A stretch of 64,000 nucleotides of DNA, taken from Cheiracanthium punctorium (Eukaryota; Arthropoda; Arachnida; Araneae; Cheiracanthiidae). The notes below the pieces were generated by a model that was given only the letters and a program-made list of their open reading frames with translations, had not been told where the DNA came from and made no database searches. The position numbers and the translations under genes were made by a program. The stretch spans positions 1,054,001-1,118,000 of the forward strand of contig JAWZYV010000091.1 of NCBI GenBank assembly GCA_038373885.1, read 5' to 3'. Shown piece after piece: positions 24,090 to 36,395 of this stretch (position 1 is its first letter; each line of letters starts with the position of its first letter).

Positions 24090-24766
24090 GTCTTTATCAT
24101 TTATAGTTCTGCTACAGGAACACTCAAAAGATTTCCAATACATTGCGGTCAATGGCAATTTTAGGGGCATTAATCCATTTCAAGCACAATACCGTTTTAC
24201 CATATAAGTTAGGTAATGGTCTGACCATGGTCACGTGCCTCTCTCAAGAACTACTCTCAAGCTACTTTACAGGGCAAAAAGGAGAATTCTTTTACAATAG
24301 GCCCATAGGTTAAAATTCTTGAAAGTGTGCTAGCGTCCAAACGATACATTCGATTCAGTGCAAATTGGATATGTATGTTATAGGACTCGGTCACATGACC
24401 TGTATAGATTTTGGCGTGTATAGAGCTGATAATTTGCCAACGGCATTGCAAAAAATAATTATACATTATGGCCTATGGACGCAAATCATTTGAAGTGAGC
24501 TAGTGTTTAAATGGTGCATTCAATTGAGCTCAAATTAGGTATGCATATTATAGATCACTCTATTACATACTGCATAAATTTTAGTGAGTATATGGCTTAC
24601 AGTATTTTGCAAGGCTACAAAAAAGTAGTCTTATACATTTTGTCTTACGCACTAAAATCCTTTTTAGTGCACTAGCGTCTGAACACTACATCCGATTCAG
24701 TTGAATGAAATTTATTTAAGTGGCAAAATTGGAAAGTGTTACAATTATAACTAAAGGGTAAAGTTA
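24090..24766 (+). mobile_element. HINE, 3' part (resumes after hAT-1)
   Basis: Continues from 3834: GTCTTTAT, then 'catttatagttctgctacaggaacactcaaaagatttcc', as in family A at 18113-18155. From about 24260 it changes to ~175-bp units like those of family C at 31310-31990 ('gatacattcgattcagtgcaaattggatatg', 'tcacatgacctgtatagattttgg'). This copy is therefore a mosaic of A-type and C-type modules. A clear 3' hairpin was not found. Confidence 0.65.
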
Positions 24767-24831
24767 AAAATATGGAGTGACTAGTTGTCGACTTTCCAAA
24801 CACTTGATCTTTACAAAGCATTTAAATAATA

Positions 24832-26171
24832 CTAGCAGCGTGGCCCGGCGTTGCCCGTGCAATGAATGAGAAATGCCATTTACCTTAAATATAGATTGTA
24901 AAGGGAATGAATGTGAATCCTCCCGCCGGAATGATAAAAAAAAATGACACGGGATTTTCCGCTGAAAAAAAAAAATGAACACGGCACCTAATAAAATACA
25001 GAGGCTGCCAGGAATTGGACTTGGCTAGGCTCGAATGTAAATCCTCCCGCTGCAATGATAAAAAAAGGACATGGGACTTCCCGCTGCAATAATAATAATA
25101 AAAAAAAGGACATGGGTCTTCCCGCTGCAAAATAGAAAAAAAAAAAAGAACAAAGCACCCGATGGCGTAGAGGCTCCGGGAACTGGACGTGGCTAGATTT
25201 CTCCTCTTCTTCCTGTCTGTGTTCTAACAATCATTTTTCAGAGATCGAATTTTGTTGTTTCTCTGAGCAGAAGGCACTTTTAGTAGTTTTATTTTATTTT
25301 ATTTCTTCAGTTTTTTCTGAAATAAATAAACTAAACGGAAACTTTCAGGGTAAAAGTACAAATCTTTAAATTTGCGGACTTTTGGCGTCCCCAAGAAGTC
25401 AAAGTATTTTTGATGACAAATTGAAAAAACGATCTATATTTGGGGACTGTCCTCGAATTTCGAGGACGTATGGTCACCTTATAATCTCCACCTCCCTCCC
25501 CCTCTCTCTTTCAGGACGCCAGAAGAAATTCCTCCCTCCCGCGAAGCGCGCTCACAGTTGAAGCGACCTTGAAAACCAGAGGGGGAGTTTTCGACTTTCA
25601 TTTTGCGGAATTTGCAGTCCACGGAGAATTTTAACCTGCGATCTTTTCAGAAAAAAAATCATATAAAAAAATCTAATAAACATTTCTGCACGGTTCAAAA
25701 TTTAAAGGAGGGAGAAATAAATGCTTAATAAGCGGTAGAAAGATGGAAAATTTTTGCCCGTTAGGTTTTTCGATGCGACAGTTTAAAAATAGCATATTTT
25801 TAAAAGCCGTACATTTTCTTCGAAACAGGATTTCCTTTAAAAAATTCCCAAAAATCGGCAAATATAAGTACGATTTTGCAACAAATTGTATTTGAAAAAG
25901 AAAACTCTGTAAATTTCGATGATATAAAAAATATAGTATTCGGACAGAAATTTAGTCCGCGATAACGTAAAATACCAGAAAAATGGCCAAAAACCTTACA
26001 AAACATAAAATAACTAAAAAACTATTAATCCGATTAATTTCATTTTTACGGCATTAGCTTTCTCTTGTCCTATTTAGTCAGCGTGCCAACTTTGGTCCAG
26101 ATCCGTCGAAATGTCTGGACGTGTATAGCGAACAAACAAACAAACATACTCTTCTCTTTTATATATATAGA
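24832..26171 (-). mobile_element. Helitron A of a three-element tandem
   Basis: On the minus strand it runs from TCTATATATATAAAAGAG (26171 leftwards) to CTAG (24835-24832). The 3' hairpin just before the end is GC-A-CGG/CCG-G-GC around 'gcaacg', and a T follows CTAG. Length is 1340 bp. It has no Rep/helicase and is nearly identical to Helitron C over about 25200-26171, so both are recent. ORFs in it are fortuitous. Confidence 0.88.
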
Positions 26172-28207
26172 CTAGCAGCATGGCCCGGCGTTGCCCGTGC
26201 AATGAATGAGAAATGCCATTTACCTTAAATATAGATTGTTGAGGGAAGGAATGTGAATCCTCCCGCTGGAAAGATAAAAAAAAAGGACACGGGATTTCCC
26301 GCTGCAACCAAAAAGAAAAAAAAATGAACACGGCACCTAATAGAATACAGAGGTTGCCAGGAATTGGACTTGGCTAGGCAGGAATGTGAATCCTCCCGCT
26401 GCAATGATAAAAAAAAGGACATGGGACTTCCCGCTGCAAAATAGAAAAAAAAAGATTGCTACAAAGCACCCGATGGCGTAGAGGCTACCGGGAACTGGAC
26501 GTGGCTAGATTTCTCCTCTTCTACCTGTCTGTGTTCTAACAGTCATTTACTGCTAATACCTACGCAACTCATAAAAAAAATAGAGCCCAATCGTCAGTAT
26601 GAAATTGTAAAAGGAAAGAATGTGAATCCTCCCGCTACAGTGATAAAAAAGAGACATGGGACTTCCCACTGCAACGAAAAAGAAATGAACATGGCATCTG
26701 TTGGCGTACAGAGGTTACCGGTAATTGGACGTGGGTAGGCTGGAATGAGAATCCTCCCGCTGCAGTGATAAAAAAAGACATGGGATTTCCCGCTGCAAAG
26801 AGAAAGAAAAATGAACACAGGGCTTTCCAACGGTCCGAGTTACCGAGAATTTGACGTGGCTAGGCTTCTTCCATTCTACCTATCTGAGTTCTAATATGTA
26901 GTCTTTTATCACTAATGCATACGCACCAACGTAAAAAAAAATAAACAGTTTCCAGTCATCAATATAATAACCAGTCTGCCTGAATTTCGAGTAGTGGCGA
27001 CGCGAAGGGGAGGGTTGGTCGATTAGATTAGCGCTGTCGCCGTCCCATCTCTCTCTGTCAATCTCCACTAAGGCGACCATATTTCTATAAGAGTATTTTG
27101 GGGACAAATCAAGTGGCTAATTTTGTGATAATTTTTCATGAAACTCTGTACACCCTCTAAAAAAAGTATTCCAGTGCAAGAAAAATTTCGTACGTAAATT
27201 TCATATTTAAAACATGATTCTTCATGAAAAGTGATTAATCATTAACAAAACTGAAATAGGAAATTTGGCTCATAGTCGAATACTTTATTTAATGTCTGTA
27301 CACGCTATACACACACACATTGCTAAAAATAAATTGCAGAAGGTTGGAATTTCAAGACTCCTGAGGGGAATATGTACCTCTAGTTTTATTTTTAAAAAAT
27401 AAATGATTTATCTCGGGGGGGAAAATCTAAAAATTCGTTAGTTTTATTTTTAAAAAATTAAATGATTTATCTCGGGGGGAGGGGGGGGGAATGTAAAAAT
27501 TCGTATTTCCCAATTCAGCGCTCTCTTCTGTCTTCACTCCACTCCCCTTCCCCACCCCCCTGCCTCTCCTTTGCTCGCCTGACGTCAGAAGAACGACCTT
27601 GAAAATGAACAAGCAAGTGGGGAAAGTTAGGTACCTTCGCTCCGTTACTTGCATTCTGGAGAACATTTTAATATGTGACTTTTCAGAAACAAAATCATAT
27701 AAAAAAATCTAACAAACATTTCCCCACGGTTCAAAGTTTAAAAGAGGAAGAAATACATGTTCAATCAGCGGTAAAAAGATGGAAAATTTTTGCCCGTTAG
27801 GTTTTTCGATGCGACAGTTTAAAAATAGCATATTTTTAAAAGCAGTACATTTTCTTCGAAACAGTATCTCCTTAAAAAAATTCCCAAAAATCGGCAAATG
27901 TAACTACGATTTTGTAACAAATTGTATTTGAAAAAGGAAACTCTCTAGTTTCCGATGATATAAAAAAAATAGTATTCGGAAAGAAATTTAGCTCGCGATA
28001 ACGTAAAATGCGAGAAAAAGGGCCAAAAGCCTTACAAAACATAAAATAACTCAAAAACTATTAATCCGATTAATTTCATTTTTACGGCATTAGCTTTCTA
28101 TTGTCCTATTTAGTCAGCGTGCCAAATTTGGTCCAGATCCGTCGAAATGTCTGGACGTGTATAGCGAACAAACAAACAAACAAACTCTTCTCTTTTATAT
28201 ATATAGA
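26172..28207 (-). mobile_element. Helitron B of the tandem
   Basis: Its CTAG (26175-26172, minus strand) directly adjoins the TC of Helitron A. Its own 5' TC is at 28207-28206. At 2036 bp it shares both ends with A and C but carries an extra ~700 bp of interior (about 26530-27660), including further 'gtgaatcctcccgctgca' units. It is non-autonomous. Confidence 0.87.
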
Positions 28208-29546
28208 CTAGCAGCGTGGCCCGGCGTTGCCCGTGCAATGAATGAGAAATGCCATTTACCTTAAATATAGATTGTAAAGGGAATGAATGTGAATCCTCCG
28301 GCTGGAATGATAAAAAAAATGACACGGGATTTCCTGCTGCAACGAAAAAAAAATGAACACGGCACCTAATAAAATACAGAGGCTGCCAGGAATTGGACTT
28401 GGCTAGGCTCGAATGTAAATATTCCCGCTGCAATGATAAAAAAAGGACATGGGACTTCCCGCTGCAATAATAATAATAAAAAAAAAGGACATGGGTCTTC
28501 CCGCTGCAAAATAGAAAAAAAAAAAAAAAAGAACAAAGCACCCGATGGCGTAGAGGCTCCGGTAACTGGACGTGGCTAGATTTCTCCTCTTCTTCCTGTC
28601 TGTGTTCTAACAATCATTTTTCAGAGATCGAATTTTGTTGTTTCTCTGAGCAGAAGGCACTTTTAGTAGTTTTATTTTATTTTATTTCTTCAGTTTTTTC
28701 TGAAATAAATAAACTAAACGGAAACTTTCAGGGTAAAAGTACAAATCTTTAAATTTGGGGACTTTTGGCCTCCCCAAGAAGTCAAAGTATTTTTGATGAC
28801 AAATTGAAAAAACGATCTATATTTGGGGACTGTCCTCGAATTTCGAGGACGTATGGTCACCTTATAATCTCCACCTCCCTCCCCCTCTCTCTTTCAGGAC
28901 GCCAGAAGAAATTCCTCCCTCCCGCGAAGCGCGCTCACAGTTGAAGCGACCTTGAAAACCAGAGGGGGAGTTTTCGACTTTCATTTTGCGGAATTTGCAG
29001 TCCACGGAGAATTTTAACCTGCGATCTTTTCAGAAAAAAAATCATATAAAAAAATCTAATAAACATTTCTGCACGGTTCAAAATTTAAAGGAGGGAGAAA
29101 TAAATGTTTAATAAGCGGTAGAAAGATGGAAAATTTTTGCCCGTTGGGTTTTTCGATGCGACAGTTTAAAAATAGCATATTTTTAAAAGCCGTACATTTT
29201 CTTCGAAACAGGATTTCCTTTAAAAAATTCCCAAAAATCGGCAAATGTAAGTACGATTTTGCAACAAATTGTATTTGAAAAAGAAAACTCTGTAAATTCC
29301 GATGATATAAAAAATATAGTATTCGGACAGAAATTTAGCTCGCGATAACGTAAAATGCGAGAAAAATGGCCAAAAACCGTACAAAACATAAAATAACTCA
29401 AAAACTATTAATCCGATTAATTTCATTTTTACGGCATTAGCTTTCTCTTGTCCTATTTAGTCAGCGTGCCAAATTTGGTCCTGATCCGTCGAAATGTCTG
29501 GACGTGTATAGCGAACAAACAAACTCTTCTCTTTTATTTATATAGA
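28208..29546 (-). mobile_element. Helitron C of the tandem
   Basis: CTAG (28211-28208) adjoins the TC of Helitron B. The 5' end is TCTATATAAATAAAAG at about 29546; two further bases (to 29548) could belong to it. Same length class as A (about 1339 bp) with long near-identical stretches. Confidence 0.87.
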
Positions 29547-30062
29547 GATTTATGCAACTCAATCGGATGTAGTGTTCAGATGCTAGTCACTTCAAATAAT
29601 TTAAATGTATAAGAATACTTTTTTTGTAGCCCTGTTAAAAATTGTAAGCCTTATACATACCAAAATGTACACAGGTTGTGTGACGATGATCTGTAATATA
29701 CATACCCAATTTGAGCTTATTCAAATGTACAAATTAGATACAAGCACACTTTAAATGATTTGCGTCCATAGGCCGTAATGTGAAGCTAGAATTACTATTT
29801 GTAACCTCGTGAACAAACTATCAGCTCGCACCAAAATCTACGTAGGTCATGCGACAGTGGCCTATAATGTTCATACTTGCAATTCGTGCTTAAACGAATT
29901 AACTGTTTAAATGCTAACACACTTTGAAGAATTTCCTCCATAGGCCATAATGTAAAGAATTCTCTTCTGTAGCCCTATAGAAAAACTATGACTCCTATAC
30001 ACACCAGAATCAATACTGCTCATGCGTAGGTGGTCAATAATATATGTACTAAATTTGAGCTC

Positions 30063-30171
30063 CCCGAGTAGCACAACTAGTTCAAAAAACGTTGAAATTA
30101 CGTTGGAAACACGTTTTTTGACGTTAAAAAACGTGTTTTAAACGTCTTTTGGACTAATTGTGCTACTAGGG
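30063..30171. mobile_element. 109-bp MITE, ends CCCKAGTAGCACAA
   Basis: Left CCCGAGTAGCACAACTAGT; right, reversed, CCCTAGTAGCACAATTAGT. The interior contains inverse ACGTTTTTTGACGTTAAAAAACGT motifs, so nearly the whole element could fold into one hairpin. It splits a HINE unit in which 'gagctc' would otherwise be continuous, consistent with a 2-bp TC duplication. Confidence 0.75.
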
Positions 30172-30624
30172 TCGGTCAAATGCACGGTTTATGAACTATT
30201 GTGTTCACTCACATACATACGTACATCACAATTAATAAAAAAAAAACATAGAGGAATTCAGAAGACCTTAAAACGTGTAAATACACCAAAATGTATCAAA
30301 GTCGAATTTTTCATAGTTGCAATACTTTCCTTATATGGTACATACTCAAGAATTAAAAATAGGAAATGAAATTTATTACTCCTTGACTTTAAAATATTTT
30401 ACTATCAAAGGTTTAAAAGTGAATTAATAAATTAAATGATAGAAAGCTTGACAAAAGAGAAATGATTATTTTATGATCACGACTATTTGAATATAAAATA
30501 TAGTCAGATAGGAAGATATAAATCATTAACTTGAGTAAAATTCTGCTGTGACAAGCACATAAATAATCAAAATATATTCAGTATTATTTATTTTCCATTT
30601 ATATGTCTTGCTTTAACACTCTCC

Positions 30625-30655
30625 ATTCCGTGCGAAGAACGGGTACTTCAGCTAG
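30625..30655 (+). mobile_element. Isolated Helitron 3' terminus
   Basis: CCGTGCGAAGAACGG hairpin, then 'gtacttcag' and CTAG before T. It matches the 3' ends at 56336-56366 and 57393-57420. The start of this element was not found. Confidence 0.65.
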
Positions 30656-30914
30656 TGTAATGTAAAATGCATAAAACTTGCTATATTACATAAGCATAGA
30701 CACTCTAACATTTTCTTTCTCTATTCATAAGGAGGAGGCACAGCTTGAGGGAAACGGATTTCAATGATCTTTTGAATAGTAGTAGTGTACCATGTGAATA
30801 TGCTATGCGTAAAATACCGAAATGTAGCACTCAAATATAATTGAGAAAAATTTATATTTATTTTCGAACCCCTTCGTCAATACTGTATATGTAAGTTACA
30901 TGTACTCTTACTAG

Positions 30915-30995
30915 AGCAGTCCGTGACGTGATTGTTAAGGTGCTCAGCTTGTAATCTAGCATTCCAGGTTCAAATCTCTTGCTGTGTGCAAAGAT
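30915..30995 (+). mobile_element. tRNA-like (Thr-like) SINE head or tRNA pseudogene
   Basis: 'gtgacgtgattgttaaggtgctcagcttgtaatctagca' then 'ggttcaaatctc' resembles the D-arm, anticodon arm (TGT) and B-box of a threonine tRNA. The acceptor ends do not pair well, so a functional tRNA is unlikely. Confidence 0.45.
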
Positions 30996-31144
30996 TTTCT
31001 TTTATTTTTTTACACATCAGTACTTATAATTAACTCATTTATTCGAAAAATTTACATATTCATTTTTTTTGTTGTAGATTGTTTTTCGGTGATTTTATTA
31101 TTTATTTAAAACTTACTTTCTGTTATTCTAAGTGTATAATTTTT

Positions 31145-32103
31145 ACTTTCCGAACATGTATCATAAAAGGAAATTCTTGTAATCATGAAAAAATTCGACT
31201 TTGAAATTTTAATGTATTTAAACGTTTTGAGGTCTTATGATTTCATTTATGCTATTTTTACGTTGATATCTGTATGTATGTGTGTGCATCTATGAGAGTG
31301 AACCCGATAGCTACTATGGTGCATTCAATTGAGCTCAAATTTGGTATATATATTATAGACCACCCTCAAACGACCAGTATTGATTTTGGTGTGTAAAAGA
31401 CATTGTTACAGGGCTACAAAAAATGAATTCTGTAACATTTTAGCCTATGGACGAAAAATTTTGAAAATGCACTAACATCTAAATGGTGCGTTATTCGACT
31501 GAGCGCAAACTGGGTATATGTATTCTAGTCACGGTCACATGACCTGTACAAATTTTGGTGTGTGTAGAATTTACAGTTTGTTCACGGGGTTTCAAAAACT
31601 AATTTTTATACAATACAGTATATGGACACAAATCATTTAAAGTGTGCTTAGTGTCTAAATGGTACTCTCGAATAAGTTCAAATTGGGTAATGAGTATTAT
31701 AAGTTATATTGTCACACAACCTTCATAGATTTGGTGTGTGTAAGGATTCTAGTTTTTGTACAAGGCTACAGAAAAATAAAAATGTTCTTTTACACTATGG
31801 CCTATGGATGAAAATTCTTCAGAGTGCGCCAAAGTCTAAACGGTGCATGCAGTTGAGCTCAAATAAGGTATGCGTATTATAGATTACTGTCTTGCAGACT
31901 GTATAGAATTTGGTATGTTTGGGCTTACAGATTTTTACAGGGCTCCAAAAAAAGGTATTCATATACACTGTGGCCTACACACTCATTATTTTAATTGCAT
32001 TACCATCTGAACAAAACATCCCATTGAGTTTAATCAAATTTATATAAATGTTCGGTAAAGATCAAGTGTTCGGAAAGTCCAGTGGAGTCACTCCATAATT
32101 TTA
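31145..32103 (+). mobile_element. HINE (family C), complete copy
   Basis: 5' ACTTTCCGAACA (31145-31156). Its exact 12-bp inverse TGTTCGGAAAGT is subterminal at 32067-32078, followed by a hairpin TGGAG-TCA-CTCCA (32083-32095). The interior has about four ~175-bp units (landmark 'ggtgcattcaattgagctcaaat' near 31319, 31484, 31660, 31841). No protein is encoded. Same architecture as families A and B with different sequence. Confidence 0.78.
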
Positions 32104-33778
32104 TACTTTACTAACCGCCTCCGGCAACCAGTTGGTTCGCCATCTTAGTAAATCTTGTTCGGAGAGAATCCTGTTTCTCACTGCCTTCCTTGGCATTGGA
32201 ATCTGTCGGATTCTGAATGGAATTTAAAATTAAGATGGTTACAAACAGGGGCAGCCCTAAGATAAGTGGCGCCCCCTGCTAATGCAAAATAGACGCCCAC
32301 TTTTATACTCCACTTAGTTTTTGAGTTCGCAATGACGCCCCTTCAAAGCCGGCACCCAGATGCGATGCCTACCGTGTCGGGCCGCCCCTAGTTACAAAAA
32401 TAAGATGGTTAAATGATAAAAACCTACTAAAAAGTTCAAATTATTTTCGTCCTATATTAATTCTGAAGAGCTTCTGGATATATTGCCCTTTATCAAAAAA
32501 TGGAACGGAAAAATAAAGTAAGAAAATCTGAAACACTTTCAGATTTTAAATACACACTAAAGTGCTATATATTAAAAGTGTATTATAATCCTTGAGTCTT
32601 GCCTATTTTCTTTCCTTATTCCATTAAGTTGGAAAGTATATCATTATTCATGAGTGCGATTAAAACAAAATTAAAATTGATATTTCTAACATCCTTTTTC
32701 TGGATCAAATACATTAGAAATAGATGGGAAAATGCTGCGCAGAAAAATGCACAATTCGAACTGAGTGTAAGTTTCAAAAACTTATTCAGGTGTATTCATA
32801 ATCCTAGTAGCAGGCAATAAAATGATGATAAAAAATTATTTAAGCATCATTTAATGATGCTAGAGCATCAGTAACGATACAGTGGGTTTCTTGCAAATTT
32901 ATATTTAATTAAAAATACGCTCTCATTAAATTGCGCCAAGCCCTAGAATCATCTTCTGAAAATCGCATATCAACCATTTTATTTTTCGCCAAATTGAAAA
33001 GTTGATCATTTTAATCTCGGAAAATTTCCAAATCTTCTTCTTTTTTTTTACTTTTTTCTTTTCTTTTTTTTTTTTTTTTAAGTATAAAACATTTCATTAA
33101 TGCTCTGATTTCACATGCAGGATAATGCACCTGCTCTGATTTCACATGCACAATATAAATTTTTACCAATGCACACAGGGCCGTAACCAGGATGAAATGT
33201 TAGGTAGGGCTTTGAATCTAGTTTGGGGGGGGCGGAACAAACATAAGTATTAGTAGGCGGAAAGGGGGGGGGGTTCAATTTGCACTTTTTTTTTCTAGAG
33301 TATTTGCTTCAAAAAGCACCGTGTTTTTAAAATGTTTAACATTCATTATGTTAATAATTTTTTCATTGAGACTCCATTAAAAATATTCAAATGATATTTT
33401 GAGAGAATGCAGTATTGGATGTCGGTTAGAGTAATTTTTTGTACAACAATAATTCACAAGACGTAGTTACAGGGCCGTAGCTAGACCAGAAGTACAAAGG
33501 GCGCTCAAACTTCTGCTGAGGGTGCCCATACACGCACCCCCCCCCCCCCCACACACACACACATATATACACACAAGCACACATATATTTCATTTACAAT
33601 ACAAACTGCATCTGCAAGAATAAGAACTGGACTGACCTACTCTATCTAAATGAACATACAAAATTGATGAATGATGCCATTTTGCATTGTAACAACCTTT
33701 TTCTATTATACATATTGGTCATTAATATATTGCTGTTTTAATCGTCTGTATGTTTCTCTGTGTGTGTATATACATACA

Positions 33779-35665
33779 CAGCTGCGGAGAAAAAAATGCC
33801 CACTAGCATTTTATTTCGCCGTCGTTCGTCGTACAGCAAATTTATATATGCCATTCGTTGGCAAATAACGCATACTTTAATTTACTATTAATTTAATTTG
33901 CATAAGGGGCCGCCTTCATATTTCATTCTGCATCAACTTCGTTTAACTCAATGGCAACGCTGTATTTTGACTTTATTAAACGAAAGAAAACCTTCAAATT
34001 ACCCTAAATATAAATTTTTACCAATTTTCGACGATAATTTCCGGAGATATTGCGAATTATTTTTTGCGCGTTTTTAAGGGACTTTCTGCAAATTGAAAAA
34101 CACCATTTGTAGGTTTCGAACTTTTCACCTTTCATTAATTTCGCTCGCGAGAGTTAAAGGAAATAAATATTAGTTTCAAGGAAAATATTGTGGTCATCTC
34201 TCTTAAAGTTTTTTGTACTGAGAATATCAAGGGCAGACATTAGAATATTTAGTCAGTGGTCTAAATGACCCGTGAGTTCATAACTTCCTTGATTCGTACA
34301 CATGATTTAAAGGAAAAATGCAAAACGACTGCTCACAATTTTAAAAATCTTTCTAATTTTGAAATTGTTATTGAGTAGTTCTCTTGAAATCTCTCTCAGA
34401 CAGGTGAAATGTTGCCAGGAGTGAGAATCTGTTCTCTGCTGTTCTGACTATAAACATGAGTGTTACTCAGCTACGGACGAACTTGAAGGATGGTTTCATG
34501 ATTGAAAATTTATTAGTTTGAATTTCATGTAAAAAACACAATTACTCTTCTGCCTACCCAATATTATCACTGTGTTTGTTATTTTACTTTCTTCATTTAA
34601 TATTATCGTCTTCAATGTGCAATATTCTTATTAGACTTTTGGCGGTATTTTAATTTACAGTCAGATGAAAATTTAGACAGAAAAACGTGATTTTGAATGT
34701 TTTCTTAATGTTTGATAAAATATGGGGAAGTCCGAAGACCTAATGTTTCCAATATTAAAGAAGGCCAAATTCATGCCTGGAATGTTGAGGATGTTAGTTT
34801 TTCAGAAACAGGACGTTGTATTAGAAGACATGCATCAACTGCATCTAATTCTATACCCGGAAAATATTTTATTTGGGGGGATATGGTAGCGGACCCAACA
34901 ATAGACGCTTTATAGAATCACCATCAAACTATAAAACCACTTATTTATTTTTTTCAAAATTTGATATTTTTTTAATACCGCTACTTTTACTATGTTTTTG
35001 CACAAAAGAAATCTAATTTACGTTTATTTTAAGCAATATTAAAAAAAATTGTCACTTAATAGATTTATATATGGCCCCTTAACTCATGAAAATAATATAT
35101 TTTCGTTAATATAAATTAAACTACCGAACGTAAAAATTTGAAATTTTGCACGGCCATGTAATATTACTTTCTGCATCTATTTCCATCGAAATTTTCCTTG
35201 GTCGCTTTTCATAATTTCTTTTAATATTAATTTAGTAATTCATAATTCATATTAATATTTTATTAAAAATCATAATAACGGTAAATTACGTTTGGGTCGT
35301 TTAGTTCTTATAGTACGAATAAAAATAAGCTTCTTATTATCTGAGATATGAATTAAAGTATGAAAAAATATTTTAACACATTGGTCGCTTTTCATAACTC
35401 ACTCATTTTCAGTTCAAATTTATTGAAAATTGGTATTCGGGGTTAAAATGAGCTAAATTTTTGAAATATGAAGTGAAATATAGGGGTTGCTATTGGGAAA
35501 AAGAAAAGTTGGTGCGAATTTTAGTATCTACATGGCCCCTTACGCAATTTTTATGCATAGTAAATTAAAGCGTACGTCAATCGTAAATGATTGGTATCTG
35601 TAACTTTGCTGTACGACGAACGACGGCCGAAAAAAGTACAAGTGAGCCTTTTTTTTCCGCAGCTG
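33779..35665. mobile_element. Unclassified TIR element, ~135-bp TIRs, TSD TACA
   Basis: Long inverted ends start CAGCTGCGGA; both arms include CGCCGTCGTTCGTCGTACAGCAAA-type sequence (written here in two alignable forms, 33812 and 35606) and end near 'aaggggcc'. TACA occurs at 33775-33778 and 35666-35669. Length is 1887 bp. The interior is AT-rich with a 67-residue ORF at 34712-34915 that I do not recognise (WNVEDVSFSETGRCIRRH, GKYFIWGDMVADP). A 4-bp TSD and these ends do not match a superfamily I can name with confidence. Confidence 0.7.
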
Positions 35666-36097
35666 TACATTTTTCAATGCACTGTAAAATTTATCACATA
35701 ACAGCAGAAAATTTACAAATCCGAAAACAAATTCGAATTAAAAACATAACGTCCTTAACATTTAAATCTACTTATAATTTCACTACAAAATATAATATAG
35801 TTAATGATTTCCTATGAATAACAGATCTAAATATTTTGAATAATTTTAAAAATTCTATATTTCTTTTGATTAAATTAATTCTTAGAGAAACTTTGAAAAA
35901 AAATTAAATTCTCCGCCCCCCCCCAAAAAAAAAAGGTATATAACGAAAATTATACAAAAGAGTCCAAGATTTAGAATTTACGACATAGCTATAATTATTA
36001 CAAAAATAAATTATTATTAACAAAGTTAAACACTTTTTGTTCAGTTGCAGCCGCCTGTACTTCTTTTCGTTTAAATGTTTGAAAAATATATTCATAT

Positions 36098-36300
36098 CTA
36101 TATTTTTGCGCGCTGCTTTTCAAAAGCTAAAAGTATTAAATTTGAAAGTCTATTGTGACACATAGATTGTCTTTGTTGTCGGTCCAGTCTTGTAAGTACA
36201 GAAAATATTGACTCGCACAATGCTGTACTACAGCCAAAAGTTCTCACAGCAGCAAGGAGTCCGAAAAAGCAATTTTTTGCTTGCATATTTCAGCAAACTT
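36098..36300 (-). pseudogene. hAT transposase C-terminal remnant (hAT-5)
   Basis: Minus-strand frame with FGCSTALCESIFSVLTRLDR, then CHNRLSNLILLAFEK. This is the hAT C-terminal dimerisation signature (xSxxCERxFSxLxRxK...RLxxLxLLxxEK). Only about 60 residues remain, so hAT-5 once carried a minus-strand transposase and is now dead. Confidence 0.75.
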
Positions 36301-36395
36301 ATCCGTAGTCAGCACACTTAATTTTTTTAAAGAAATTTTTGACTACGATTATTTTTTCGGGTGCGGGGATTTTAATCCCTAATGTTTTTAAATAT

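Larger units (their letters stand above)
24767..30350 (-). mobile_element. HINE (family C), minus strand, split by three Helitrons and a MITE
   Basis: On the minus strand the 3' end has 'agtgtttggaaagt' and 'agtcactcca' (24773-24805), matching the complete plus-strand copy at 31145-32103. The body continues after the Helitrons at 29548-30062 and 30172-30350, in inverse orientation to 31160-31470. The 5' edge near 30330-30350 is worn. Confidence 0.65.
30351..31144. other. Spacer between two opposed HINE-C copies
   Basis: Contains a Helitron-like 3' end at 30625-30655 (CCGT-gcgaaga-ACGG hairpin, then CTAG followed by T) whose 5' end was not located, and a tRNA-like stretch at 30915-30995. The rest is AT-rich. 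Confidence 0.5.

Noticed and set aside
28110..28613. 167-residue minus-strand ORF
   Set aside because: It lies wholly in the 3' part of Helitron C and is read through A-rich repeats as runs of Phe. Matching frames in A and B are broken, and no domain is seen.
33531..33575. C-run followed by (CA)n as a special signal
   Set aside because: Homopolymer and microsatellite near hAT termini. C/G runs occur at many hAT ends here and need no further explanation.
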